Origin: Shewanella acanthi
Lineage (GTDB): Bacteria > Pseudomonadota > Gammaproteobacteria > Enterobacterales > Shewanellaceae
Direction of reading: 5' to 3'
DNA length: 64,000 nt
Assembly: GCF_019457475.1 (NCBI RefSeq)
Contig: NZ_CP080413.1
Coordinates: 2,852,001-2,916,000, forward strand
In this document: positions 1 through 8,458 of the stretch, one piece after another
Numbering within the stretch: position 1 is the stretch's first letter
Layout: the number at the start of each line of letters is the position of its first letter
Made by a program: the position numbers and the translations under genes
The notes under the pieces: generated by a model
Seen by the model: the letters and a program-made list of their open reading frames with translations, nothing else
Told to the model about the DNA's origin: nothing
Database searches by the model: none

Positions 1-1
1 C

Positions 2-946
2 AATAACCATCAAAAATATTTCAGATTGATGTTACTCGAAGGAATTATTAAATCTCGCACTATTCCTGATATTGAAGATATAGCAATTGATTGCTCCGAG
101 CTATTTTGGGGAACTTTGTACAAAACATACCCGCAGTATCCCAAACAGAACCACAAAGATATAGACCTATTTGAACAATCGACCAAAATCATTTTCAGCC
201 AAGATGAAAACTTACTCGCTAACTGGTTAATAAAAAATCGAGTACGTCTTGAAAAATCTATGGCTGATGTCAGAGGTGACACACTGCTACTCACATGGAT
301 AAAAATGAGAAATGACTGGATTAACCGCTTGTCAATTAGAAAGCCTCATATTCCGCATGAGCTAAAAGACGATATGAACCGCTTAGAACAGCAGTTATCT
401 TTTTGGCATAACAGCATTTGTATTATCATCAAGACCATACCAAAGTCTGTCAACGTAACAGACTTTAAAGGCCAGTCGCCTCTGATGTTAGCTGCTCAAA
501 CTGGCGATACTTTATTGGTTAATACACTACTTGCCAATGGTGCAGCCCCTGATTTACAAGATTTTAAAGGTCGAACAGCTCTTCATGCGGCGATAAAATC
601 AGGAAATTTAGACATCATAAAAGCAATATTAGAAAGACAGCACAATCTTGATCTTACAACTTACGATGGAATGACAGCTCTTCATACTGCCTGCTGGAGA
701 GGAAATCTTGAAGCTGTAAAACTTTTAACTACAGCTAATCCGATGCTGGTCTGGACAAGATATCAAGGAGCACCAACTCCATTAGAGTTGGTTGAAAAGC
801 TCTTAAACAATACTGCATTTTTTGAAAGTTATAATATAGGAGTACAGAAAGAAGGATATGCTCCGCTATCAAAAGCGAAACTGAAAGAAGTATATTCAAC
901 TCTCGAATTGGTTGAATATTCGACAGAGTTAAAAACTACACACTGA
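2..946 (+). CDS. Ankyrin-repeat protein, 5' end cut by window edge
   Basis: The reading frame is open from the first bases of the window and has no Shine-Dalgarno in front of the TTG (26) or ATG (29), so the gene probably begins to the left and this is its C-terminal part. The first ~150 residues are helical and unrecognised. From about nt 460 there are three ankyrin repeats, seen as GQSPLMLAAQTGD, GRTALHAAIKSGN and GMTALHTACWRGN, each followed by the usual second helix. Ankyrin repeats bind other proteins, and no catalytic motif is visible. The gene lies on the same strand as, and 88 bases before, the phosphorothioation-associated genes, but a strong hairpin separates them, so a shared function is not shown. 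Confidence is high for ankyrin repeats, low for any role. Confidence 0.75.
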   Translation, partial: NNHQKYFRLMLLEGIIKSRTIPDIEDIAIDCSELFWGTLYKTYPQYPKQNHKDIDLFEQSTKIIFSQDENLLANWLIKNRVRLEKSMADVRGDTLLLTWIKMRNDWINRLSIRKPHIPHELKDDMNRLEQQLSFWHNSICIIIKTIPKSVNVTDFKGQSPLMLAAQTGDTLLVNTLLANGAAPDLQDFKGRTALHAAIKSGNLDIIKAILERQHNLDLTTYDGMTALHTACWRGNLEAVKLLTTANPMLVWTRYQGAPTPLELVEKLLNNTAFFESYNIGVQKEGYAPLSKAKLKEVYSTLELVEYSTELKTTH

Positions 947-959
947 TGCTATACTTTTC

Positions 960-1000
960 ATGCTCTAATTTCATTCTTTACAAAAATGAAATTAGAGCAT
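960..1000. terminator. Long AT-rich perfect hairpin between ankyrin gene and next gene
   Basis: A 16-bp perfect stem (ATGCTCTAATTTCATT, 960-975, with its complement at 985-1000) encloses a 9-base loop. It sits 13 bases after the stop of the ankyrin gene. No T-run follows on the plus strand, so it is not a textbook intrinsic terminator. It could instead be an mRNA-stabilising 3' structure or a protein-binding palindrome. Confidence 0.45.
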
Positions 1001-1034
1001 AATTAAAGTTCAGTAACCATTTGAATTTTATAAA

Positions 1035-1604
1035 ATGACCAATCAAGAGCTAGTCGAAAAACTTGATAAGTACTGTAGTCATCACTATCGATTCAGGGAT
1101 TTGTTCCACTGTGGAGAAACATGGCTTTACTCACAATGTGACAACCTTCCATCCCAACCACAAAGTTGGACTGCTTACTCTCAGATCGCTACTGAGATTC
1201 TAGACCCCCTCACAGAGCAATTTGGGGAAATTCATCTTTCCTTCGGTTTCTGCGGTAAGCAACTTCGTAATCTTATCCTCAAAAAAGATCGCCCCAGAAT
1301 AGCCCCAAATCTAGATCAACATGCAGCTTATGAACTAAATCAAAGCGGTGGACTTATTTGTCCTCGTGGTGGTGCAGCTATCGATTTGAAGGTTATCAAT
1401 ACATCATCTCAGATACTAGCTATCTGGGCCGCAAGCAACTTACCATTTGATAGACTCTATTATTACGGAAGTGATCGACCGCTCCATATCAGTATTGGAC
1501 CGCAGAATAATCGACAGATCATTTGGTTAAAAAATTTTGGGAATAGACTTATTCCTAGGCAGATTACCTTGGAAAATCTGACCAATTTAGCTAATAACGG
1601 ATGA
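1035..1604 (+). CDS. Small M15-peptidase-like (hedgehog/DD-peptidase fold) protein next to Dnd methyltransferase
   Basis: This 189-residue protein has no signal peptide, so it should act in the cytoplasm. Its C-terminal half resembles the peptidase M15/hedgehog zinc fold: FGFCGKQLRN (70-79, like the 'SgYRsp.lN' element), RGGAAIDL (111-118, like 'GrAvDi'), LPFDRL (136-141) and PLHISIG (149-155, the last zinc-binding His). The usual first zinc His in SxHxxGxAxD is absent at the aligned position (Pro110, beside Cys109), although His96 lies upstream, so catalysis is uncertain. It ends 7 bases before the methyltransferase gene and probably forms an operon with it. The fold assignment is from motifs only; no Dnd role for such a fold is known to me. 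Confidence 0.55.
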   Translation: MTNQELVEKLDKYCSHHYRFRDLFHCGETWLYSQCDNLPSQPQSWTAYSQIATEILDPLTEQFGEIHLSFGFCGKQLRNLILKKDRPRIAPNLDQHAAYELNQSGGLICPRGGAAIDLKVINTSSQILAIWAASNLPFDRLYYYGSDRPLHISIGPQNNRQIIWLKNFGNRLIPRQITLENLTNLANNG

Positions 1605-1611
1605 GGTAAGT

Positions 1612-3633
1612 ATGCTATCGGCAACAGAGTTCCAGCGGGATGTAGAAGCTTTATCTATTGGTAAAAAATTACCAGAAGCAGTTTACCTTCATCGAGATAC
1701 TCTGGAAGCAAGTAACCCACGTCTCTTTAATTTCGCAAAAGCTGTCTCACAGGCCCTAAAAGTTGAAGATGAGCATTGGAATATCGTAAAGCTCTCCAGA
1801 CGCCAATTTGGATTATCCCTTCTCCATTATCCAACTTTTTTCTCTGAGGCTTACCCAGGTTTAGTTAAAAGTATCAGTGTCGATTTAACAAAATTGACCC
1901 ATAAGATCGTGAACTACACTGACTCTGATAATCCCCCTATATTGCACCGAAAAGAGTTATTTATTCTGCCAGAACATCCCCAGTTCAACACATTTAGAAC
2001 AATTACGATTGAAGGTGAAACAGCAGGTTTATATGAAAATACTCACTTAATCGGTTTTAAAGCTTCATGGGAAGCTCACATTACTAAGCACGGATATGTA
2101 CTAGTTGATGGCAGACTCTTCAGAGCATCAATGCTGCAGGATAATGAATCGCTCTCAATTGACCGTCATAAAACGGCATTAGTACGCCATTCTTTATCGG
2201 CGCCAATGAAGTTTCTAGCTAAGCATGGATTCCTCAGTGGCAACTATTCAGTATTCGATTACGGCTGTGGCCGTGGAGATGATCTACGAGAATTACAATG
2301 CCATGGTTTAGATGCACTTGGTTGGGATCCTAACCATTTTCCCGAAGGAGACAAATCACCAGCAGATATAGTTAACCTTGGCTTTGTACTAAACGTAATA
2401 GAAGATAAACACGAACGACTAGAAGCATTGCTAGAGGCTTGGGAATTAACTCAGCGTCTCATGGTTGTAAGTGTTATGTTGGCGAATGATGAGTTTATCG
2501 CTCAATTTACACCTTTCAGGGATGGGGTAATCACCAGCCGCAACACCTTCCAAAAGTACTATCAGCAAGCAGAAATTAAGTCCTTTATTGAACGCACATT
2601 GGATGAAAGTGCAATCGCGGTTGCACCTGGGATTTTCTACATTTTTAAAGACAAGGTTGAAGAACAACAATTTTTATCCCGGCGCTATCGCAGAGATAAA
2701 CAGTGGAAGCAATTAACTAGGCCAACACAAGGTGATAAAGCACGTCTTTTAGTTGCCAAACACCAAGCGCTATTTACTGCATTTTGGCAAACGGTACTCG
2801 ACCTCGGTAGACTGCCCCAAATGGATGAGTTTGAACAACTAACCGACCTTAAAACCATCGTAGGCACGCCAGCCAAGGCACTTAGAATTTTGCTAGAGAT
2901 AGAAGGCAGAGAAGAATACAACCAAGCTGTAGAGCAACACACCCAAGACCTACTGCTGTTCTTTGCGATGGCCCAATTTGAAAAACGCAAACCCTATACA
3001 CGGCTACCCGAAAATATAAAGCGGGATATCAAAGTGTTTTTTGGTGAGCCTCAAACAGCACTAACACAGGCATCCGAGCTCTTATTTAGCATTGCCAATA
3101 CTGCAGCGATTGAACAAGCCTGTAATGAAGCTCATAAACTCTTACCCGCCTCATTACTGAATCCCAAGCACTCGCTAATCCTGCACAAAAAATTTATCAC
3201 ATCCCTACCACTACTCCTCAGAGTTTATGTCGGTGCAGGGCTACAGCTCTATGGTGAATTAGACGACATAGATTTGATCAAAATCCATATCACCTCGGGC
3301 AAGCTCACGCTCACAGGTTATGATGATTTTGAAAAAGCAGTTCCCTTTCTGAGGGAACGCGTGAAGATAAAAATGGCCGAGCAGGAAATCGACTTTTTTG
3401 ACTACATCAATGAAGCAAAGCGACCGCCTTTGTTGAACCGCTCGCTATATCTCCACCAAGACAGCGATCATTTTCATAAGCAGCAAAGCTTCGATAAACG
3501 TTTAGCAAAACTATTTGGAACTACTGACACCGAAGAAATCTTAATGAGCAGAGCTAAGTTTGAACAAGCACTTAGCGAAACATCTAAGCGTATTCAGGGG
3601 TTTCAAATCGTAAACGTAAATGTATCTCACTAA
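1612..3633 (+). CDS. DNA phosphorothioation-associated putative methyltransferase
   Basis: This 673-residue protein begins at an ATG behind GATGAGG. A class I S-adenosylmethionine-binding motif is clear at about residues 214-223 (FDYGCGRGDD), followed by an acidic strand end (LGWDPN) and a NLGFVLNVIED segment typical of the motif IV region. The long flanking regions match my memory of the family known as DNA phosphorothioation-associated putative methyltransferase, found beside dnd genes. Its substrate is not established; DNA or a Dnd protein are both possible. It follows the M15-like gene by 7 bases and converges on the Mrr-like gene with only one base between the two stop codons. The neighbourhood, a full Dnd locus, supports the family call. 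Confidence 0.8.
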   Translation: MLSATEFQRDVEALSIGKKLPEAVYLHRDTLEASNPRLFNFAKAVSQALKVEDEHWNIVKLSRRQFGLSLLHYPTFFSEAYPGLVKSISVDLTKLTHKIVNYTDSDNPPILHRKELFILPEHPQFNTFRTITIEGETAGLYENTHLIGFKASWEAHITKHGYVLVDGRLFRASMLQDNESLSIDRHKTALVRHSLSAPMKFLAKHGFLSGNYSVFDYGCGRGDDLRELQCHGLDALGWDPNHFPEGDKSPADIVNLGFVLNVIEDKHERLEALLEAWELTQRLMVVSVMLANDEFIAQFTPFRDGVITSRNTFQKYYQQAEIKSFIERTLDESAIAVAPGIFYIFKDKVEEQQFLSRRYRRDKQWKQLTRPTQGDKARLLVAKHQALFTAFWQTVLDLGRLPQMDEFEQLTDLKTIVGTPAKALRILLEIEGREEYNQAVEQHTQDLLLFFAMAQFEKRKPYTRLPENIKRDIKVFFGEPQTALTQASELLFSIANTAAIEQACNEAHKLLPASLLNPKHSLILHKKFITSLPLLLRVYVGAGLQLYGELDDIDLIKIHITSGKLTLTGYDDFEKAVPFLRERVKIKMAEQEIDFFDYINEAKRPPLLNRSLYLHQDSDHFHKQQSFDKRLAKLFGTTDTEEILMSRAKFEQALSETSKRIQGFQIVNVNVSH

Positions 3634-3634
3634 T

Positions 3635-4444
3635 CTACGCAAACAGCAGGTCTGCCTCAAAGTCATATACGTCAATCGACTGTCTTTGAACCCCAATACC
3701 TTTGTCGATCATAATATCGGCAAGTTGTTCACCGTCGATCAAGATAATTGGAACACATCCAGGTTTAAATGAAATCTCTTGAGCCTCTTTTGTAAATGTG
3801 CTTGTTGTTATAAAGATCCCTTGCTCAAAGTCACCAGTAATATCCCCCCTAAATTGGGAAACATCAGGCCGTCCAACCTTATTTCCTTCTGCATATCTTT
3901 TGCATTGAGCAGCTACACGCATTTCAGCCAAACCGATTTTGAGCAATCCTTTAACGTCAATCCCTCCATCACGACTTAAACTCGTCACATTCATGCGTGT
4001 GAAGCCATAACGACTCAGAAATATTTGACTGAACTCTTCAAAACGTGATGGCGTTAACTGTCTTAGGGATGCCAGTATTTCACCTTTGACTCGCTCACGC
4101 TGTTCCATGGCAAGCTCATTAATCCTGCTTATATAATCACCAACTGCAATTTCTTCACAAATCAAAATGGCATCTTGGTCTGCTTCTGTATCATTCTTAG
4201 AAATAAGGGCATATGTTCCGTCAGAATAGGCAACGAAGTACCTTTCCTTGTACATATTGCTTAGCGATTTATTTATACAATGTCGGCCTAACGTTACACG
4301 TAAAACACTTATTGGTGAACTCGCGCCAAACACATATAGCTCATGCTTTACAATAACATCAAGTATGCTTTCTAAGGTGGCTCGGCCACCGAGTTCAGTA
4401 AGAGCAGCAACTGCTGCACTGGATATAGTGTGGTTAGTCGTCAC
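3635..4444 (-). CDS. HARE-HTH plus Mrr-type restriction endonuclease
   Basis: This 269-residue protein has two domains. Residues ~5-80 look like a HARE-HTH winged helix, the DNA-binding module shared by HB1, ASXL and restriction endonucleases (AAVAALTELGGRATLESI, then a wing ending FVAYSDGTYAL). Residues ~128-245 are an Mrr-type PD-(D/E)XK nuclease: LTPSRFEEF (helix with Glu136/Glu137), DGGIDVKG with Asp163, and AAQCKRY with the QxK pair Gln180/Lys182, then GIFITTSTFT. The catalytic set looks intact. Mrr enzymes cut modified DNA, and HARE-HTH domains have been proposed to read modified bases. Its start overlaps the dndA stop by 4 bases, so it is translationally coupled to dndA, which ties it to phosphorothioation. 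Confidence 0.85.
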   Translation of the reverse strand: MTTNHTISSAAVAALTELGGRATLESILDVIVKHELYVFGASSPISVLRVTLGRHCINKSLSNMYKERYFVAYSDGTYALISKNDTEADQDAILICEEIAVGDYISRINELAMEQRERVKGEILASLRQLTPSRFEEFSQIFLSRYGFTRMNVTSLSRDGGIDVKGLLKIGLAEMRVAAQCKRYAEGNKVGRPDVSQFRGDITGDFEQGIFITTSTFTKEAQEISFKPGCVPIILIDGEQLADIMIDKGIGVQRQSIDVYDFEADLLFA

Positions 4445-5565
4445 AGATATTGTTTCAATTTATCAATGATTTGGTCCCATGGTATATCTTTAGTCATATA
4501 ACACCAAGACATTCTAATAGCATTTTCAATATTCTCTTCATCCAATCCCATCGCCGTAAGAACATGACTGGGAGTATAGCTTGAAGAAGTGCAAGCTGAG
4601 CCATTCGATACTGCAACTAAACCTTTAAGTGCGACCATAGCTGTTTCGGAATTCAAACCTGGGATCGAAAAATTTAAGACATGTGGCATTGTGTTTGCGC
4701 CATTAATAACAGCCCCTAACTCGTGAAGCCTTTCAATAGCATTTAGTTTTATTACCTCACAACGCTTATGCCTTTCGTCAGCATTTAGAATAGATTGCCG
4801 AGCGGCCTCACCAAGACCAGCAATAAGTGCGACAGGTAAGGTTCCTGGACGGAGCCCCTTTTCTTGTCCACCACCAAACATTAAAGCTTTCAAAGGTGGT
4901 TTTTTGAAACCACGCCTGCGACAGATAAGAGCGCCAACGCCTTTAGGTGCGTAAAATTTATGCCCACTAACACTTATTAAGTCCAATCTCTTATTGCGTA
5001 AGGGAAGATTTAACTTCCCAAAGCTTTGAGCTGCATCAACATGGAAAAATGCCTCATGTTCACTCAATACTTCGCAATAGTCCTCAATCTGTTGTATCGA
5101 ACCGGTTTCATTATTCACGTGCATTATGCTAACTAAAAAAGTATCAGCCCTAAGGCTTGCACTAAGTTGTTTTGCAGAAACAATTCCTGAACCATCTGTG
5201 TTTAAGTAAGTAACCTCAAACCCTTGTTTTACAAGTTCTTCAATAGGCTCTAAAACTGCTTTATGTTCTATGCGAGTAGTTATGATGTGTTTTTTTCCAA
5301 TTTTTTCGGCATAGTCCTTAAGCCCCAAAATCGCTAAGTTATTACTTTCTGTAGCTCCACTAGTGAAAATAACTTCTGATTTTTCTGCATCAACAACTTC
5401 TGCCACGAACTGCCTCGCCTGTTCCACTGCTTGTTTTGCGATGACACCAAATTCATGGGTTCGACTTCCAGCATTCCCAAACTCTTCCATCAGATAACGA
5501 CCGACGATAAGTGAAACCTCAGGAGACATTGGTGTTGTTGCATTGCAATCTAAATAGACTGTCAC
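4441..5565 (-). CDS. dndA: Cysteine desulfurase DndA (IscS-like)
   Basis: DndA is a pyridoxal-phosphate enzyme that removes sulfur from cysteine and passes it, as a persulfide, to DndC. The 374 residues show the aminotransferase class V signature: SGATESNNLAI (69-79), HVDAAQSFGK (175-184), the PLP lysine Lys203 in SVSGHKFYAPKG, and the persulfide Cys325 in SNGSACTSSSY. The Cys sits in a short loop as in NifS-type enzymes. The gene diverges from dndB across a 113-bp gap holding a palindrome and is followed by the overlapping Mrr-like nuclease gene. Some hosts replace DndA with the housekeeping IscS; here a dedicated copy is kept. NifS or IscS is the alternative name, but position makes DndA the best call. 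Confidence 0.93.
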   Translation of the reverse strand: MTVYLDCNATTPMSPEVSLIVGRYLMEEFGNAGSRTHEFGVIAKQAVEQARQFVAEVVDAEKSEVIFTSGATESNNLAILGLKDYAEKIGKKHIITTRIEHKAVLEPIEELVKQGFEVTYLNTDGSGIVSAKQLSASLRADTFLVSIMHVNNETGSIQQIEDYCEVLSEHEAFFHVDAAQSFGKLNLPLRNKRLDLISVSGHKFYAPKGVGALICRRRGFKKPPLKALMFGGGQEKGLRPGTLPVALIAGLGEAARQSILNADERHKRCEVIKLNAIERLHELGAVINGANTMPHVLNFSIPGLNSETAMVALKGLVAVSNGSACTSSSYTPSHVLTAMGLDEENIENAIRMSWCYMTKDIPWDQIIDKLKQYL

Positions 5566-5678
5566 TTGAAAATTCCTTTAAAACGTGAAGACAATAATAA
5601 TGGTTTGACGTATAGTACAGCCCTGTTCGTACGAACAACAGTCAATGTTCTTAAAAACAATAAATAGATTATAAATTC
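5566..5678. promoter_or_regulatory. Divergent dndA/dndB control region with 14-bp palindrome
   Basis: The 113-bp gap must hold promoters for both directions. It contains the perfect palindrome TGTTCGTACGAACA (5624-5637), a likely operator. DndB is known in other bacteria to repress dnd promoters by binding palindromic sites with TACG/CGTA arms; this site has both tetramers at its centre but not the published 10-base spacing. The palindrome carries GTTC and GAAC, the phosphorothioation target of some Dnd systems. No Shine-Dalgarno is visible before the dndB ATG (5679). TATAGT (5611-5616) is a possible -10 element. Confidence 0.6.
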
Positions 5679-6773
5679 ATGACTAAAATCATTTCTGGCA
5701 CATCCTTCCCGGCAATCAAAGGGATACAAGCTGAAACAGAGTTCTATACAGTGATGTGCCCATTGAAAAGATTACGTAGAATCTTTACGTTTGATGAGAG
5801 CACTTTACCAGTAAATGAACGCGCACAACGTATCTTAAATACCGAACGTATACCTGAAATCAGTAACTACATCCTATCCAATAGAGATAGCTATGTGTTT
5901 TCAGCACTTACGGCTTGTATCGACGGTGAAACAGAATTTGAACCTGTTGGTGAAGGTCGACACCAGCAAAAAATCGGCACACTGACTATCGATGATGATG
6001 CCGAAGTCTACATCACCGATGGGCAACACCGAAATGCTGCTATTCTGGAAGCGCTTCAACAAGATCCTTCTCTAGGTGATGAAAGTATCTCAGTAGTATT
6101 TTTTGTTGGTAAGTCACTCCCCGAACGACAAAAGATTTTTAAGGATTTGAACCTTTATCCTGTGAAAACGGATAGTTCGCTAAGTATCACTTACGATGAC
6201 GAACCGGGAGCCATTCTGTCTAAAAACATAGTTTTCAACAGTGAAATACTGTCAAAACTAATCCACATGGAGAAAAGCAACTTAGGGCCTCGCTCGAAAA
6301 AGCTTGTAAGTCACAGTGCTCTCAACAAAGCAACCTGTGAACTATTCGATGTAATTGAGAAGGAAAGCATCGACCTGCAGATACCAATTGCGACTGAATA
6401 CTGGGAGCACCTTGTGCAGGTTATACCTGCTTGGAACCTAGTTTACAAAGAACAAATTTCTGGCGGTGAAGTGCGTGAAGAATCCATACATGCGCACTCT
6501 GTAACTTTCCAAGCTCTAGGCATAGTAGGAAACTGGCTCCTAAAAAACGATCTCAAGTGGAAAAAGACCACAGAAAGGTTGTCACTTCTGAACTGGTCAA
6601 GAGCTAATAAAAAAGACTGGGATGGTCGTTGTGTAGTAAACGGAGCAATGCGTAATAACTCTGTCGCAACCAAGTTAACCGCTAATCGAATCAAGCATTA
6701 TTTAGGAATTCCTCTTAACACAAAAGAAAAGAGTGAAGAACAAAAATTTAAGCAACAAAAGCACGGGAAATAG
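5679..6773 (+). CDS. dndB: DndB, DGQHR-domain regulator of DNA phosphorothioation
   Basis: DndB (364 residues) is not needed for sulfur insertion but regulates it: in studied hosts it represses dnd transcription, and its loss raises or disturbs modification. The family-defining DGQHR motif is at residues 114-118 (YITDGQHRNA), followed by a conserved helix with FKDLNLYPVKT, as is usual in this family. The N-terminal lead KGIQAETEFY and C-terminal helical part fit full length. It is first in the dndBCDE operon, 14 bases before dndC. A second DGQHR protein is encoded at 10804-12078, so the two could have separate jobs. The call is firm from motif and order. Confidence 0.92.
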   Translation: MTKIISGTSFPAIKGIQAETEFYTVMCPLKRLRRIFTFDESTLPVNERAQRILNTERIPEISNYILSNRDSYVFSALTACIDGETEFEPVGEGRHQQKIGTLTIDDDAEVYITDGQHRNAAILEALQQDPSLGDESISVVFFVGKSLPERQKIFKDLNLYPVKTDSSLSITYDDEPGAILSKNIVFNSEILSKLIHMEKSNLGPRSKKLVSHSALNKATCELFDVIEKESIDLQIPIATEYWEHLVQVIPAWNLVYKEQISGGEVREESIHAHSVTFQALGIVGNWLLKNDLKWKKTTERLSLLNWSRANKKDWDGRCVVNGAMRNNSVATKLTANRIKHYLGIPLNTKEKSEEQKFKQQKHGK

Positions 6774-6787
6774 CCTCTCAAGGCTAA

Positions 6788-8458
6788 GTGATTATCATGA
6801 CTGTAAATACATATATCCCTAACTATTCGGCATTTAATGAATTAGGGTTTAAAAAAACTATTAGAGATCTAATAGATAAAACTAAAGAGCTATACCTGAA
6901 GGACGATATTCCATGGGTCCTAGGATACAGTGGTGGCAAAGACTCTACAGCTATTTTGCAAATTGTCTGGAATGCAGTTCAAGAACTAACGGCAGAAGGT
7001 AAATCCAAAAAGTTAGTTCATGTAATTAGTACTGACACTTTGGTTGAAAACCCCATCGTTGCACTATGGGTAGAAAAATCACTGCATCACATGCGTATAG
7101 CATACAACCAGCAAAAGCTGCCAATACAAGCTCATAGATTAACTCCAAAAGTAACAGATAGATTTTGGGTTAACCTCATTGGTCGAGGTTATCCAGCGCC
7201 GCGTTATAAATTTAGATGGTGTACAGATAGATTAAAAATAAGTCCATCCAATACCTTTATTCAGGATGTCGTTAAGAAAAATGGCGAAGCAATTCTGGTC
7301 CTTGGTACGCGCAAACATGAAAGTACTGTTCGCGCAGCCAATATGGAAGGTTATGAAAATCGTGCTGATAATACTCGTAAAGACGACGGACTCACCGTAA
7401 ATAAAGAACTTGATCGAGTATGGGTATACACACCTATTGCAGATTGGACAAATGATGATGTCTGGAGTTACCTAACTCAAGTCAAAAATCCATGGGGTTT
7501 TAACAACACAGATCTACTCGGAATGTATCAAGGTGCAACTGAAGGAGGCGAATGTCCCTTAGTTGTAGACAAATCAACACCTAGTTGCGGTGATAGTCGA
7601 TTTGGTTGCTATGTCTGCACAATGGTTGGTGAAGATAAGTCTATGGCGGCAATGATAGCCAACGATGAAGAAAAGGAATGGATGCTGCCTTTACTTCAAC
7701 TTCGTAACGAAATAGACGTTAATGACTCTAATAAAGAACGAAAAATTGCTAAAATAAATAGAGACAAATCGAACCGAGACTTTCGTAGAATGAACGGTAG
7801 TCTTACCGTACATATTGCTGACCATGGGGCGGATATTGTTAGAGGGCCTTATCGTCAAGAGTTTAGAGAATACATGCTTAAAAAAGTACTCGAAGCTCAA
7901 TGTTACGTGCAGAGTGTTGGTCCCAAAGACGTTAAGAACTTGGAATTACTGTCTTTGGAAGATTTGGAAGAAATACGTAGAATTTGGATAGAAAGTAAAA
8001 ATGAAATTGAAGATAGTTTGCCAAAAATATATAAAGAAGCAACTGGTAAAACTTATATTGGCACGAAGAGAAGCCATCACCCTTTATTAAATAATGAAGT
8101 ATTAAACAAACTAAAGGAACATTGCGGTCAATTTGGCGATAACGATAATCTCAAATATGAGCAAGTCAGGACATTACTATCAATTACAGATAGATATAAG
8201 CACCAACTAAGAAGAACAAAGCTCTTCGATGAGCTTGAAAAAGCAATTGACAAAGGCGCATTTAATAACATAGATGATGCCAGAAAGTTCGCTCTAAATA
8301 GAACTAAGAATGAGCTAATAATAAAGCTTGAACAGCAAGGAATTGACGAGATTAGCATAAAAGAGATTCGAGAAAAGATAGAAAAAGTCGAGATGGCGCT
8401 CAGAGACCAAGTATTGTTAGAGCAAGATATTATCTCCACCGAAGAGCTTCAATCATGA
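6788..8458 (+). CDS. dndC: DndC, PP-loop ATP pyrophosphatase/sulfurtransferase
   Basis: DndC carries an iron-sulfur cluster and hydrolyses ATP; it belongs to the PAPS-reductase-like PP-loop family and is thought to activate the DNA backbone or carry sulfur from DndA. The PP-loop SGGKDST is at residues 48-54 counted from a GTG at 6788. Cys145 (RWCTDRLK) and the group Cys256, Cys267, Cys274 and Cys277 (CGDSRFGCYVC) are the cluster ligand candidates. A TRKHEST segment follows as in the family. The start is GTG 6788 or ATG 6797; AAGG at 6780 fits the GTG with a short spacer. The stop overlaps the dndD start by 4 bases (ATGA), so the two are coupled. Confidence 0.95.
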   Translation: MIIMTVNTYIPNYSAFNELGFKKTIRDLIDKTKELYLKDDIPWVLGYSGGKDSTAILQIVWNAVQELTAEGKSKKLVHVISTDTLVENPIVALWVEKSLHHMRIAYNQQKLPIQAHRLTPKVTDRFWVNLIGRGYPAPRYKFRWCTDRLKISPSNTFIQDVVKKNGEAILVLGTRKHESTVRAANMEGYENRADNTRKDDGLTVNKELDRVWVYTPIADWTNDDVWSYLTQVKNPWGFNNTDLLGMYQGATEGGECPLVVDKSTPSCGDSRFGCYVCTMVGEDKSMAAMIANDEEKEWMLPLLQLRNEIDVNDSNKERKIAKINRDKSNRDFRRMNGSLTVHIADHGADIVRGPYRQEFREYMLKKVLEAQCYVQSVGPKDVKNLELLSLEDLEEIRRIWIESKNEIEDSLPKIYKEATGKTYIGTKRSHHPLLNNEVLNKLKEHCGQFGDNDNLKYEQVRTLLSITDRYKHQLRRTKLFDELEKAIDKGAFNNIDDARKFALNRTKNELIIKLEQQGIDEISIKEIREKIEKVEMALRDQVLLEQDIISTEELQS

